Source of the DNA: a bacterium
Lineage (GTDB): Bacteria > Myxococcota_A > UBA9160 > UBA6930
Assembly: GCA_024228115.1 (NCBI GenBank)
Contig: JAAETT010000428.1
Location: 1 to 42,222 of the forward strand
Direction of reading: 5' to 3'
Length of the DNA stretch: 42,222 bases
A model generated the notes under the pieces. The model saw only the letters and a list, made by a program, of their open reading frames with translations. It was not told the DNA's origin and ran no database searches. This document shows positions 24,938 through 33,531 of this stretch, piece by piece (within the stretch, counting starts at the first letter, position 1; each line of letters begins with the position of its first letter). Position numbers and translations under genes: made by a program.

Positions 24938-25456
24938 GTGCCGGCGCGGATCCATGCCGCGCTGGTTCAGGTGCTCGGCGTGGGAGTCCTGATCCGGGGC
25001 CCCAGTGGCGTGGGAAAGAGCGAGACGGCGCTCGAACTGATCCAACGGGGCCACCGCCTGGTGGCAGATGACGTGGTCGAGATCGAAACGTGTGGCGATG
25101 GATTCCTGATGGGTCGGTCGCCGGAGCTGATCCGGCACCACATGGAGATTCGCGGAATCGGTTTGCTCTACGTACCCGAGCTGTTCGGCGAAAAGGCCGT
25201 CCTCGAACGGGCGCGAATCGAATTGATCTGTCGCATGGAGCAGTGGCAGGAAGGCGAGGGCTACGAGCGCGTCGGCCACGACCGTCCCCGCGAGAGCATC
25301 GCGGGGCAAGAACTGCCTGCAGTCGTTCTGCCCGTTCGACCCTCCGGCAATATGGCGACGCTGGTCGAGGTTGCGGTCCGCGACCATCTCCAGCGGGGGT
25401 TGCGCGGGAGCGCTGCAGAGCGCTTCGACCAGCGATTCCGGGCGGGTTCCTCGTGA
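24938..25456 (+). CDS. hprK: HPr kinase/phosphorylase, kinase domain only
   Basis: Phosphorylates HPr on a regulatory serine and can reverse this. At 172 residues it has only the C-terminal kinase domain; the N-terminal domain of the 310-residue Gram-positive enzyme is absent, as in the short alphaproteobacterial form. Walker A GPSGVGKS is at 21-28, Asp44-Asp45 follow, and the HPrK signature Met-Glu-Ile-Arg-Gly-Ile-Gly lies at 69-75 with Leu-Phe-Gly at 82-84. The GTG at 24938 is the only start that leaves the domain whole. Its stop overlaps rapZ by 1 bp. Confidence 0.9.
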   Translation: MPARIHAALVQVLGVGVLIRGPSGVGKSETALELIQRGHRLVADDVVEIETCGDGFLMGRSPELIRHHMEIRGIGLLYVPELFGEKAVLERARIELICRMEQWQEGEGYERVGHDRPRESIAGQELPAVVLPVRPSGNMATLVEVAVRDHLQRGLRGSAAERFDQRFRAGSS

Positions 25457-26325
25457 TGCATGCTGCAGACCAGCGAATCGTCTTCGTGAGCGGGCTCTCG
25501 GGAAGCGGCAAGAGCACGGCCATGGCTGCGCTCGAGGATCTCGCGTTCTATTGCGTCGACAATCTGCCGGCGCCCCTCACGCCCCAGTTTCTCGATCTAT
25601 GTGCGGGCTCGACGCCCCCGATCACCAAGGTCGCACTGGCCATCGATACCCGGGAGAGTGCGTTCCTGAACGCGATCCCGGCGGTGGTCGAGGATCTGCG
25701 GCGATCCGGCGCGGCGGTCACCGTCGTCTTTCTCGAGTGTGCCACCGAAGTGCTCGTGAATCGCTACCGGGAGACGCGGCGCGTGCATCCCCTGGCCCAG
25801 GACGGCTCCGTCACGACCGGCATCGAAACCGAACGGGAGCTGTTGACCGATGTCTCCAGGCTGGCGGATGTGACCATCGATACCAGCCAGCTGAACGTTC
25901 ACGAGCTGCGTGAGACGATCGTGGGGGCCGTTGCGGGGCACACCCGCCAGACCATCGTCAACCTGACTTCCTTCGGTTTCCGCTACGGCGTTCCCACGGC
26001 CGCGGAGCTGCTCTTCGATGTGCGGTTCCTTCCGAATCCCCACTTCGAAGCCGGGCTGCGGCCTGGTACGGGCATGGACGAGCCAGTCGCCGCATTCGTC
26101 CTGAAGGACGCGCGGACCAGCACCCTCTTGAACCATCTGCACCAACTGCTCGAGTTCCTGCTCCCTTGCTACGACGACGAAGGAAAGGCCTATCTTACGG
26201 TGGGCGTCGGCTGCACGGGCGGCCGACACCGCTCGGTGGCGATCGTCGAGACCCTGCGCGGCTGGCTCGATGAGCTGGGCCGCGAAGTGAACGTGACCCA
26301 TCGGGATGTAGGCAAGAGCACATGA
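25456..26325 (+). CDS. rapZ: RNase adapter RapZ
   Basis: A 289-residue nucleotide-binding protein of the RapZ/YvcJ family. In E. coli it steers RNase E to the small RNA GlmZ, controlling glucosamine-6-phosphate synthesis; the role outside enterobacteria is unclear. Walker A GLSGSGKS is at 13-20, followed by Val-Asp-Asn-Leu-Pro. The C-terminal domain keeps Phe-Gly-Phe-Arg-Tyr-Gly, Arg-Phe-Leu-Pro-Asn-Pro and Gly-Cys-Thr-Gly-Gly-Arg-His-Arg-Ser-Val. It overlaps hprK by 1 bp and the EIIA gene by 4 bp. Confidence 0.94.
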   Translation: MHAADQRIVFVSGLSGSGKSTAMAALEDLAFYCVDNLPAPLTPQFLDLCAGSTPPITKVALAIDTRESAFLNAIPAVVEDLRRSGAAVTVVFLECATEVLVNRYRETRRVHPLAQDGSVTTGIETERELLTDVSRLADVTIDTSQLNVHELRETIVGAVAGHTRQTIVNLTSFGFRYGVPTAAELLFDVRFLPNPHFEAGLRPGTGMDEPVAAFVLKDARTSTLLNHLHQLLEFLLPCYDDEGKAYLTVGVGCTGGRHRSVAIVETLRGWLDELGREVNVTHRDVGKST

Positions 26326-26810
26326 AGCTCGCGGCTTCCGACAACGGAGAAAACGAATTGAAGACCGGCGTGATGATCGTGTCCCACTACCGCCTCGGCG
26401 AGGAGATGCTGCAGGCTCTGCGCTTGATCGTGCCCGAGGCACCGCCGTTCCAAGCCGTAGGAATCGAACCCAAGCAGGCGGTGGACGACATGCGCGCGGC
26501 CATCGCAGAGCGCCTGGAAACGGTCGATCGGGGCGAGGGCGTGCTGATCCTGACGGATATGTTCGGGGGAACGCCGTCCAATATCAGCCTGTCCTTCCTC
26601 GACGAGCACCGGGTCGAGGTGGTGACCGGCGTCAATCTCCCGATGCTGATCAAGCTCGCCACCTGGAGCGATCCGCCGCCCCTCGAGGAGTTGGCTCGCA
26701 GGATCCGTGACTACGGCCAGCGCGATATCAAGGTCGCGAGCGAGCTCCTACCGGATCGGTCAGGCCCCCAGGAAGATCGGTCAGGCTCCCAGGAGCCGGC
26801 CGGAGGATGA
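26322..26810 (+). CDS. PTS mannose-type EIIA domain protein
   Basis: A 162-residue EIIA-Man-like protein. The phospho-accepting His22 is in Ile-Val-Ser-His, and the Asp79-Met-Phe-Gly-Gly-Thr-Pro-Ser-Asn loop is intact. A 14-residue N-terminal extension precedes the usual first strand. The C-terminal tail holds a duplicated seven-residue unit, DRSGPQE then DRSGSQE. No EIIB, EIIC or EIID genes are near, so a regulatory rather than sugar-transport role is likely. It overlaps rapZ and the HPr gene by 4 bp each. Confidence 0.88.
   Translation: MKLAASDNGENELKTGVMIVSHYRLGEEMLQALRLIVPEAPPFQAVGIEPKQAVDDMRAAIAERLETVDRGEGVLILTDMFGGTPSNISLSFLDEHRVEVVTGVNLPMLIKLATWSDPPPLEELARRIRDYGQRDIKVASELLPDRSGPQEDRSGSQEPAGG
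26754..26795 (+). repeat. 21-bp tandem duplication inside the EIIA gene
   Basis: Two direct copies, 26754-26774 and 26775-26795, differ at two positions. Each is exactly seven codons, so the frame is kept. It lies in the tail beyond the folded domain. Confidence 0.9.
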
Positions 26811-27082
26811 GCGGGAGGGTGGAGAAGGCGTTCGTCGTGGCCAGCGAGCTCGGCCTGCATGCCCGTCCCGCAGGGGAATTCGCCAATCTGGCCGGCCGGT
26901 TCGACGCAGAGGTCGAAGTCTCCCGGGGCGGCGAGTGGGTGAGCAGCCGAAGCGTTCTCTCGCTCCTCTCCCTGGCGGCCTCTCAGGGGACGTCTCTCCA
27001 GCTCCGAGCCGAGGGGCCGGACGCCGCGGCCGCCGTCGAGGCCCTGGGCACCCTCATCGAGCGTCCGGAACTGCCCGCCTGA
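26807..27082 (+). CDS. ptsH: HPr family phosphocarrier protein
   Basis: A 91-residue HPr. The catalytic His18 is in GLHARPA, and Ser49 stands exactly 31 residues later, as Ser46 does from His15 in classical HPr, so the site for HprK is present. The Leu-Leu-Ser-Leu-Ala helix follows. The start overlaps the EIIA stop by 4 bp. The expected next gene, ptsI (Enzyme I), is not here; metK follows. Confidence 0.92.
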   Translation: MSGRVEKAFVVASELGLHARPAGEFANLAGRFDAEVEVSRGGEWVSSRSVLSLLSLAASQGTSLQLRAEGPDAAAAVEALGTLIERPELPA

Positions 27083-27139
27083 GGGCCGTTCCGCCAAGCC
27101 CTCCGCGACAGCTCCTCGCCCCGTATCCCCTTGTTTTCA

Positions 27140-27168
27140 TTGCCGTCCGGGGCCCCTTCTCCTACGAT
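27140..27168 (+). promoter_or_regulatory. Candidate metK promoter
   Basis: TTGCCG at 27140-27145 and TACGAT at 27163-27168 (each 4 of 6) have a 17-bp spacer. Transcription would begin near 27175, leaving a leader of about 65 nt that contains a small hairpin (GCCACA at 27177-27182 with TGTGGC). No known SAM or SAH riboswitch was recognised. Confidence 0.35.
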
Positions 27169-27239
27169 CCGCGCCCGCCACAACGCCGCTGTGGCCCGCC
27201 TATCCCCTCTTGGCGCCGCTTTCCAAGGAGTCCAACGAT

Positions 27240-28394
27240 ATGGCTGCCCGTTCCGTTTTCACGTCCGAATCCGTTTCCATGGGTCACCCGGACAAGCTTT
27301 GCGACCAGGTCTCGGATGCGGTTCTCGATGCCATGCTCGCCCAGGATCGGAACTCGCGGGTCGCCTGCGAGACGCTCACCACGACCGGCCTGGTGATGAT
27401 TGCCGGTGAGGTCACGACCAACGCCCAGGTGGAGTTGGCGCCTCTGATCCGCAGCGTGGTCCATGACATCGGCTACACGAGCTCCGAGATGGGCTTCGAC
27501 GCCGCGACATGCGCCGTCCAGATCGCGCTGGGCCAGCAGTCGCCGGATATCTCCCAGGGTGTGAGCGAGGGCGAGGGCCTGCACAAGGAACAGGGTGCCG
27601 GCGACCAGGGCATGATGTTCGGCTTCGCCTGCACCGAAACGCCCGAGCTGATGCCCGCGCCGATCCACTTCTCCCACAAGCTGATCGAGTCGCATCGCGG
27701 AAAGCTGGAGAGCGGAGAGCTCGACTACCTGCGGCCCGATGCCAAGAGCCAGGTCTCCATCGAGTACGAAGACGACGTTCCCGCGCGCATCTCGGCGGTC
27801 GTGCTCTCCACCCAGCATTCGCCGGATGTCAGCCACAACCAGCTGAAGAAGGAGATCGCCGAGCAGGTGATCCGGCCGACGCTACCGGCCGAGCTCCTCG
27901 ATGACGACACCGTGTTCCATGTCAACCCGACCGGCCGCTTCGTGGTCGGTGGCCCGATGGGCGATGCCGGCTTGACCGGTCGCAAAATCATCGTGGATAC
28001 CTACGGGGGGATGGGCCGTCACGGCGGAGGCGCCTTTTCCGGCAAGGACCCGAGCAAGGTCGATCGCAGCGGTGCCTACGCGGCCCGCTGGGTGGCGAAG
28101 AATCTGGTGAAGGCCGGTGTGGCGACCCGCTGCGAGGTGCAATTGGCCTACGCGATCGGTGTGGCCGAGCCCGTGTCCGTGCGGGTCGACACGTTCGGTA
28201 CCAGCACGGCCGATTGGGTCGAGCTCGAGCGCCTGGTCCGCAAGCATTTCGATCTGACGCCTGCGGGAATCATCGATGCCCTGGGCCTCCGTGCACCGAT
28301 CTACCGGCCGACGTCGTATCACGGCCACTTCGGCCGAGAGGGCTTCCCCTGGGAGGCCACCGACAAGGCCGACGCGATCCGGGGAGACTCCTAG
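27240..28394 (+). CDS. metK: S-adenosylmethionine synthetase
   Basis: Makes S-adenosylmethionine from methionine and ATP; cytosolic tetramer. At 384 residues it matches the standard length. His16 and Asp18 in Ser-Met-Gly-His-Pro-Asp-Lys bind ATP and Mg. Gly-Ala-Gly-Asp-Gln-Gly is present, and the Gly-Gly-Gly-Ala-Phe-Ser-Gly-Lys-Asp loop binds triphosphate. The ATG at 27240 with AAGGAG upstream is preferred over the in-frame ATG at 27210. The yajC gene follows after 3 bp. Confidence 0.96.
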   Translation: MAARSVFTSESVSMGHPDKLCDQVSDAVLDAMLAQDRNSRVACETLTTTGLVMIAGEVTTNAQVELAPLIRSVVHDIGYTSSEMGFDAATCAVQIALGQQSPDISQGVSEGEGLHKEQGAGDQGMMFGFACTETPELMPAPIHFSHKLIESHRGKLESGELDYLRPDAKSQVSIEYEDDVPARISAVVLSTQHSPDVSHNQLKKEIAEQVIRPTLPAELLDDDTVFHVNPTGRFVVGGPMGDAGLTGRKIIVDTYGGMGRHGGGAFSGKDPSKVDRSGAYAARWVAKNLVKAGVATRCEVQLAYAIGVAEPVSVRVDTFGTSTADWVELERLVRKHFDLTPAGIIDALGLRAPIYRPTSYHGHFGREGFPWEATDKADAIRGDS

Positions 28395-28397
28395 GTC

Positions 28398-28724
28398 ATG
28401 GTAGGCGGCGGCTGGATCCTCCTTCAGGCTCAGGGTGGCGGCAGCGCACTCGAGTTCCTGTTTCCCATGGCCATGATCTTCCTGATCTTCTACTTCCTGC
28501 TGATCCGTCCGCAGCAGAAGAAGCAGAAAGAGCATGACGACATGCTCAAGGCTGTCGAAAAGGGCGATCGGGTCGTTACGACCGGAGGCCTTCACGGCGA
28601 GGTCGTCGGCAGCTCCGAGGAGGTCCTGACCCTCGACGTGGGCACCCAGAAGGGGCAGTTGAAGGTGAAGGTCGATCGCACCCGCATCGAGCGGCGAATC
28701 GAAAAGAAGGGGGCCCCGGAATGA
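28398..28724 (+). CDS. yajC: Preprotein translocase subunit YajC
   Basis: A 108-residue single-helix inner-membrane accessory of the Sec translocon, acting with SecD and SecF. One transmembrane segment (about residues 19-37) ends in Leu-Leu-Ile-Arg-Pro-Gln-Gln-Lys-Lys, the family hallmark. A soluble domain with Gly-Asp-Arg-Val-Val-Thr-x-Gly-Gly-Leu follows. It overlaps secD by 4 bp. Confidence 0.95.
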   Translation: MVGGGWILLQAQGGGSALEFLFPMAMIFLIFYFLLIRPQQKKQKEHDDMLKAVEKGDRVVTTGGLHGEVVGSSEEVLTLDVGTQKGQLKVKVDRTRIERRIEKKGAPE

Positions 28725-30295
28725 GCCTGCGCTTGCGTCTCGGGGCCGTCGTGGCCCTGGTGCTGTTGCTCGGCTGGCAGGCGGTCGGTGGCTTCTTCGA
28801 ACCGGACCAGCGCGAGGCGGCCTGGTGGCTGCCCGACGACGCCGTCCGTCTTGGGCTCGATCTGCGCGGCGGGATCCACATGGTCCTCTCGCCGGATCTC
28901 GAGGTTGCCCTGGACCGGGAACTCAACTCCCTGAAGGACGGCTTCGAGCAAACCCTCACCGACGAGTCGGTTACTGGCGTCAAGCTGTTCGTCAGCGATC
29001 GGGAATTCCACATCCAGCCTTCCGCACCGGCCGATGCGGCGAAGGTCGAGGAACTCCTGGCCGATTGGAACGTGGTGGATATCGCACGGCCGGACGCGAT
29101 CGAGTTCGTACTCACGCTCACGACCGAAACAACGGAACGCGTGCGCAACGAGGCGATGGGACAAGCGCTCGAGGTCTTGCGGCGACGCATCGACGATCCT
29201 CAGACGGGCATCCCCGAATCCGTGATCACCAAGCAAGGCAAGGAACGGATCCTCATCCAGATTCCCGGCATGGACCGGGTTCCGGACATCCTCGGCACGA
29301 CCGGTTTCCTCGAGTTCAAGATCGTGCAGGACGTGGCGCCTACAGAGGATCTGCTGCGGGCGAAGTACGAATCCGGGCTTCCCGACGGGATGATCATCGG
29401 GTTCGAGAGGGATCGGGAATCGGATCGGATCCTGAATGCCTATCTGATCCCCGCCAATGCGGATATCACCGGTGAGCGCTTGACCGACGCGCGGGTCGGG
29501 TTCGACAACCGTCGCAACGAGTGGCTGGTGACCTTCACCTGGGATGCGGAGGGTGGACGGGTCTTCGGCGAACTGACAGAAGCGAACCTGCAGAAGCCTC
29601 TGGCGATCATTCTCGACGGGAGCGTGTTCAGCGCGCCGACGATTCAGTCGCGGATCTCACGCAATGGGCAGATCACGGGGCGCTTCACCTCCCAGGAAGC
29701 CACCGATCTGGCAATCATCCTGCGCGCCGGTGCGCTGCCGATTCCGCTGCGGATCGAGGAGGAGCGCACCATCGGGCCCGCGCTCGGCGCCGATTCGATC
29801 CAACGCGGCTTGCGTGCCTCGTTCGCCGGTTTGCTGATGATCGTCGTGTTCATGCTCGGCTACTACCGGCTCTCCGGCGGTTACGCGAGCATCGCGTTGT
29901 TCGTCAATCTGGTGATGATCGGCGGTCTGATGTCGATCTTTCAAGGCACACTCACCGTACCCGGTATCGCGGGGCTGGTGCTCACGGTCGGTATGGCGGT
30001 CGATGCCAACGTGATCATCTTCGAGCGGATTCGCGAGGAGGTCAAAGCGGGCCGCACGCCCCGTGCCGCGATTGCGGCGGGCTTCCAGAAGGCGCGCTGG
30101 ACGATCCTCGATGCGAACATCACCACCCTCGGCACCGCGATCATCCTGTACAGCTACGGCACCGGCCCGATCAAGGGCTTCGCCGTGACCCTCTCCGTGG
30201 GCATTCTCACCAGCGTGTTCGCAGCGCTCGTACTCACTCGGCTGCTCTACGAGGTCCACCCCGGCCAGAAGAGCGTGTCCGAGCTTTCGATCTAG
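28721..30295 (+). CDS. secD: Protein translocase subunit SecD
   Basis: A 524-residue RND-type membrane protein that uses the proton gradient to pull exported proteins across. One N-terminal helix, a large periplasmic domain beginning Leu-Gly-Leu-Asp-Leu-Arg-Gly-Gly, and five C-terminal helices. The helix-4 motif Gly-Met-Ala-Val-Asp-Ala-Asn-Val holds the proton-relay Asp. It overlaps yajC and is followed after 9 bp by secF. Confidence 0.95.
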   Translation: MSLRLRLGAVVALVLLLGWQAVGGFFEPDQREAAWWLPDDAVRLGLDLRGGIHMVLSPDLEVALDRELNSLKDGFEQTLTDESVTGVKLFVSDREFHIQPSAPADAAKVEELLADWNVVDIARPDAIEFVLTLTTETTERVRNEAMGQALEVLRRRIDDPQTGIPESVITKQGKERILIQIPGMDRVPDILGTTGFLEFKIVQDVAPTEDLLRAKYESGLPDGMIIGFERDRESDRILNAYLIPANADITGERLTDARVGFDNRRNEWLVTFTWDAEGGRVFGELTEANLQKPLAIILDGSVFSAPTIQSRISRNGQITGRFTSQEATDLAIILRAGALPIPLRIEEERTIGPALGADSIQRGLRASFAGLLMIVVFMLGYYRLSGGYASIALFVNLVMIGGLMSIFQGTLTVPGIAGLVLTVGMAVDANVIIFERIREEVKAGRTPRAAIAAGFQKARWTILDANITTLGTAIILYSYGTGPIKGFAVTLSVGILTSVFAALVLTRLLYEVHPGQKSVSELSI

Positions 30296-30304
30296 GAGTC
30301 CGCT

Positions 30305-31339
30305 GTGTCCGTCGAGATCATCAAGTCCGACACCCATATCGATTTCCTCTCGAAGTGGCGTATCTGCGTGGCGCTCTCGGTGGCGCTCATCGTCGCCGGC
30401 CTCATCGGCGTGGCCACCCGCGGCGTCCAGCTGGGAATCGATTTCGCGGGCGGGACCGAGGTCCAGATCCGCTTCCACGAAGGCGTGATCGCGGACGAGG
30501 GTGCGATTCGCGAGGTCGTCTCAGGGCTCGACATCGAGGGCGCGAGCGTCATTCGCTACGGCACGCCGGAAACGAACGAGTTCCTGATCAAATTCCCGGG
30601 CGAGCGGCGCATCGAGCACGAAGAGGAGTCGCAGGAAGGCACCCTGGCCGCCACCAACGACCGGATCATTGCGCTCGACGAAGCGCTCACCGGTGAGATC
30701 GGCGCCCACGATCGCCAACGTGTGGAGTTCGTCGGCCCCAAGGTCGGAGCGGAACTGCGCGATGATGGCCTTCGCGCGATGGGCATCGCCGGCCTTCTGA
30801 TCCTCGCCTACATCGCCTTCCGTTTCTCCACGCGCTTCGCGCCAGGAGCCGTCGTGGCTCTCGTCCACGATGTCTTGATCACCTGTTCCATCTGGGTCTT
30901 GCTCGGGCTCGAGTTCGATCTGCGGGTGCTTGCGGCCCTGCTGGCCATCATGGGCTACAGCCTGAACGATACGATCATCGTCTACGACCGGGTGCGCGAG
31001 AACATGGAGCTCCGCACGAAGCACGACCTGAAGGAAGTGCTGAACCGAAGCGTGAACCAGACCCTCTCGCGAACCTTGTTGACGTCGATCACCACCCTGA
31101 CGGCGGTGCTCTGCCTGCTCTTCCTGGGCGGCGATGTCGTGCTGCCCTTCGCGCTGGCCATGGCCATCGGCGTCGTCATCGGCACCTATTCTTCGATCTA
31201 CATCGCGAGCCCGACCCTGCTGTGGCTCGAGACCTATATGGCAGGCGGGGCCGCCGGTGGGGCCTCTCCCGGGGATGCGAAGAAGCCGAAGGGCGGCAAG
31301 AAGAAAGGCCGGGGGAAATCGGCCAAGGCGGCCCTCTAG
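30305..31339 (+). CDS. secF: Protein translocase subunit SecF
   Basis: A 344-residue partner of SecD with six membrane helices. Motifs include Gly-Ile-Asp-Phe-Ala-Gly-Gly-Thr near residue 45 and Tyr-Ser-Leu-Asn-Asp-Thr-Ile-Ile-Val-Tyr-Asp-Arg, typical of SecF. The periplasmic part has an acidic insertion around residues 105-135 (including Glu-Glu-Glu-Ser-Gln-Glu), and the tail is Lys/Gly-rich. The start is GTG with GGAG upstream. Confidence 0.94.
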   Translation: MSVEIIKSDTHIDFLSKWRICVALSVALIVAGLIGVATRGVQLGIDFAGGTEVQIRFHEGVIADEGAIREVVSGLDIEGASVIRYGTPETNEFLIKFPGERRIEHEEESQEGTLAATNDRIIALDEALTGEIGAHDRQRVEFVGPKVGAELRDDGLRAMGIAGLLILAYIAFRFSTRFAPGAVVALVHDVLITCSIWVLLGLEFDLRVLAALLAIMGYSLNDTIIVYDRVRENMELRTKHDLKEVLNRSVNQTLSRTLLTSITTLTAVLCLLFLGGDVVLPFALAMAIGVVIGTYSSIYIASPTLLWLETYMAGGAAGGASPGDAKKPKGGKKKGRGKSAKAAL

Positions 31340-31351
31340 CCATGGAACGCG

Positions 31352-31374
31352 GGGGCATTCCTTAGGAAATCCCC
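31352..31374. terminator. Hairpin behind secF, terminator candidate
   Basis: GGGG-CA-TTCC, a TTA loop, then GGAA-AT-CCCC gives two 4-bp stems with a 2x2 internal loop. It lies 13 bp past the secF stop, between convergent secF and the PilZ gene. There is no U-run. Confidence 0.4.
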
Positions 31375-31466
31375 GGTCACTCGCGCCGCTGGCTGGACCA
31401 TCCTTCAAGGCGTACGCGGTATCTTCCGATTCGAGGGAGATGGACCGATCCACCGAAGGCGAAGGC

Positions 31467-32060
31467 CTAGACCGGACGGAGATCTAGGATCTCCCAACGG
31501 TCTCCAACCTCTTCGAGCGCGTATCGGGAGGCCTCCGCCTTGCAGCCGCCGGCGACGGAGAGCAGACGCACGCTGTGGTTCTCCCGGTGTCGAACTCGGA
31601 CGCGAAACCACCGGTTGATCTTTGGTTTCGGTAGAAGGCTCGATGCGGGCCGAGAGGCAATGCGGGGTGCTGCACCTTGGCGAGGATGCGTGCCGGAGCG
31701 TTGCTGACTTCTCTGCGCCTCGAAGGCGACGAGTTCCAGGAAATCGTTCCCGGCCTCGTTGATCACCATGCCGAGCGTCCAAGCCTCGGTGAGGCGGCTC
31801 GTCCGAGCCGTTCGCATCCGCCAGACGATGCCCTGAAGGCGAACCTGCTTTCGGCCGGGAGCGTCGATTCGGACGTGGATCGGGTCGCCCTCGTCCGCTC
31901 GGAACGGACTCTCCACTGCCAGGCCAGAGAGGGACACGTTGACCAGGATGCCCTTCTCCCAGCGGCGTCCTCGACGCAATTGGCAGCGAATCCGGCAGGA
32001 GTGGCGAGCGTTGTTCCTGCGTTCGCTGGCCCGTGCGGCGGAGCTGAGCCCATCATGCAT
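31467..32060 (-). CDS. PilZ domain protein with C-terminal module (paralogue of 32327)
   Basis: A 197-residue protein with an N-terminal PilZ domain that should bind cyclic di-GMP: Arg-Arg-x-x-Ala-Arg near residue 14-19 and Asn-Val-Ser-Leu-Ser-Gly. After a variable, basic linker, about 45 C-terminal residues open with Phe-Arg-Val-Arg-Val and end Trp-Glu-Ile-Leu-Asp-Leu. The same module ends the divergent neighbour. The frame is open far upstream, but the ATG at 32060 has GGGAGGAATTC before it and sets the natural N-terminus. Target of signalling unknown. Confidence 0.8.
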   Translation of the reverse strand: MHDGLSSAARASERRNNARHSCRIRCQLRRGRRWEKGILVNVSLSGLAVESPFRADEGDPIHVRIDAPGRKQVRLQGIVWRMRTARTSRLTEAWTLGMVINEAGNDFLELVAFEAQRSQQRSGTHPRQGAAPRIASRPASSLLPKPKINRWFRVRVRHRENHSVRLLSVAGGCKAEASRYALEEVGDRWEILDLRPV

Positions 32061-32326
32061 CCAGAATTCCTCCCAATCCGGAGTCGGCCACGTGGGTGGG
32101 GGACTTGAGGCCCTTCCCCTGCCCGCGAAATACTGGCTCGATCCGAAATGTCCCCGAAGATCAACAGGTTGCAGCGGTTCTTGCCAGATAGACGCAAGCT
32201 TTCGAAGGTGCTCAGTTTTTCGGCGCCAAGCCGGAATCTTCTGGGCCCAGCCAGGCCTTTCAGGTCCTCGAGGGAGCCCGGGGGGCGAGTGGTAACGCTT
32301 CGTCTTGGGCGACCGATAGGTAGTTG

Positions 32327-32917
32327 ATGGACCGAAGAAAGAATGGCCGGCGCATCCAGCGGCGGGCGCAATCCACGATTCGCCAGCGTGACGCGGACTA
32401 TCAGGGCATGATCCTGGATCTTTCCGAAGGCGGTCTGGCGGTCGTCTGCCCCGCCGATCTCGAGATCGGTAGCTCTGCGGAAATCGAGTTCCCCGGGTTG
32501 GGCCAGCCCGTCGTCGTGAAGGCCATGATCTGGAATCAACGCAAGGTGCGGTACCGCAGGGGCGAGAGCTTTGCCTACGGCTGCATCGTCGAGAATCCCG
32601 GAGCGGATTTCCTGGATCTGATACCTGACGAGAAACCCCACCAGGCAACCAAAATCGATTCGGCGGTCGCCGCTGCCGGCCAGACTGAAGGGCTCGAGGA
32701 AGCGCGCGCTGATCTGTCGGAGGCCCTGGAAGAATCAGCGGCTGCAGTTGAGCCCCGGAGCTTTCGAGTGCGGATTTGCCAACGTGCTGGCACGCGCACG
32801 AAGACGTTGACGCTGGTGGCCGCGAATGAGGACGAAGCCCGCGAAGAGGCCCAGGCGTCCCTGGGCCCCGAGTGGGATGTCCTCGAAGTGCTCGCCGGCC
32901 GCCAGAAGAGGCAGTGA
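32327..32917 (+). CDS. PilZ domain protein with C-terminal module (paralogue of 31467)
   Basis: A 196-residue protein. The PilZ domain keeps Arg-Arg-Ile-Gln-Arg-Arg near residues 8-13 and Asp-Leu-Ser-Glu-Gly-Gly near 31-36, both needed for cyclic di-GMP. An acidic Ala/Glu linker (about 105-143) leads to the C-terminal module that opens Phe-Arg-Val-Arg-Ile and ends Trp-Asp-Val-Leu-Glu-Val. It differs from its divergent paralogue in linker charge (acidic here, basic there). ATG 32327 is preferred over the TTG one codon earlier. A 39-nt hairpin overlaps its end. Confidence 0.8.
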   Translation: MDRRKNGRRIQRRAQSTIRQRDADYQGMILDLSEGGLAVVCPADLEIGSSAEIEFPGLGQPVVVKAMIWNQRKVRYRRGESFAYGCIVENPGADFLDLIPDEKPHQATKIDSAVAAAGQTEGLEEARADLSEALEESAAAVEPRSFRVRICQRAGTRTKTLTLVAANEDEAREEAQASLGPEWDVLEVLAGRQKRQ

Positions 32918-32948
32918 AGGAAGGGTTTTCCCCCGACCCTTCACTGCC
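32910..32948. terminator. Bidirectional terminator-like hairpin
   Basis: GGCAGTGAAGG at 32910-32920 pairs perfectly over 11 bp with CCTTCACTGCC at 32938-32948 across a 17-nt loop that can itself pair GGG with CCC. It spans the stop of the PilZ gene and the gap to the convergent bactofilin gene, so it could end both transcripts. U-tracts are poor. Confidence 0.6.
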
Positions 32949-32952
32949 AGTC

Positions 32953-33501
32953 TCAGCCTTCTGCGCTGGCTCCAGCGGAACTGCTGCCGCTGGGGACAGG
33001 CTTCGGAGCGGAAGCCGATGCGGCGGGTGCGCTGGCGGCCTTGGCCCCCATCTCCACGGCACCGTTCAGCACGGCACCTTCCTGGATGATGAGCCGGGGA
33101 GCGCGGACGTCGCCGTCGACGATGCCGGCGCCTTCGACCTCGATCTTGTCCGTTGCGTTCAGGTTGCCCGTCACATGCCCGATCACGCTGACGGCCTTGG
33201 CGGTCACTTCTGCCTTGACCTCGCCATCGGCGCCGATCGTGAGCTGGTTGTTCGGAAGATCGATGCGGCCTTCTACCGTGCCGTCGATCTGGAGATCCTC
33301 GTTTCCGGTGAGATCTCCCTTGATGGTGATGGACTTGCCGATGTTGGCCACGCTGGCCCCTCCTTGGATGTGCTCTCGTTCCCGTCCGGATGTACTCGGC
33401 ACCGGCCTCTCGGCCGGCGTTTCCGCCAAGACCCCGGGCGTAGTTGCGGGAGCTTCCGAATCGGGCGTGGAGTCGCGTTGACTCTTTCCGAACAGGCTCA
33501 C
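32953..33501 (-). CDS. Bactofilin family cytoskeletal protein
   Basis: A 182-residue polymer-forming protein. The central right-handed beta-helix (about residues 55-148) has repeating Gly-x-Val/Ile turns: Ile-Lys-Gly-Asp-Leu-Thr-Gly, Ile-Asp-Gly-Thr-Val-Glu-Gly and Val-Ile-Gly-His-Val-Thr-Gly. Pro/Ser-rich tails flank it; the C-terminal one is Ala/Ser/Pro-rich. Bactofilins place cell-wall or motility enzymes in related bacteria. The start is GTG with GGAGG 5 bp before it. Confidence 0.92.
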   Translation of the reverse strand: MSLFGKSQRDSTPDSEAPATTPGVLAETPAERPVPSTSGREREHIQGGASVANIGKSITIKGDLTGNEDLQIDGTVEGRIDLPNNQLTIGADGEVKAEVTAKAVSVIGHVTGNLNATDKIEVEGAGIVDGDVRAPRLIIQEGAVLNGAVEMGAKAASAPAASASAPKPVPSGSSSAGASAEG

Positions 33502-33531
33502 AACGACCTCCGGTGAAGGCGAAGGCGGATC

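Noticed and set aside
27083-27239. SAM or SAH riboswitch before metK
   Set aside because: The region is short and its only clear hairpin does not fit any riboswitch core I know.
32169-32186. Sigma-54-like site on the minus strand upstream of the PilZ gene
   Set aside because: TGGCA and TGC are present but the GG-GC spacing is 11 bp instead of 10, so it probably is not a sigma-54 promoter.
32061-33062. N-terminal extension of the PilZ ORF on the minus strand to 33062
   Set aside because: Pro/Ser/Arg-rich translation with no domain, running through the divergent paralogue; a strong Shine-Dalgarno sets the start at 32060.
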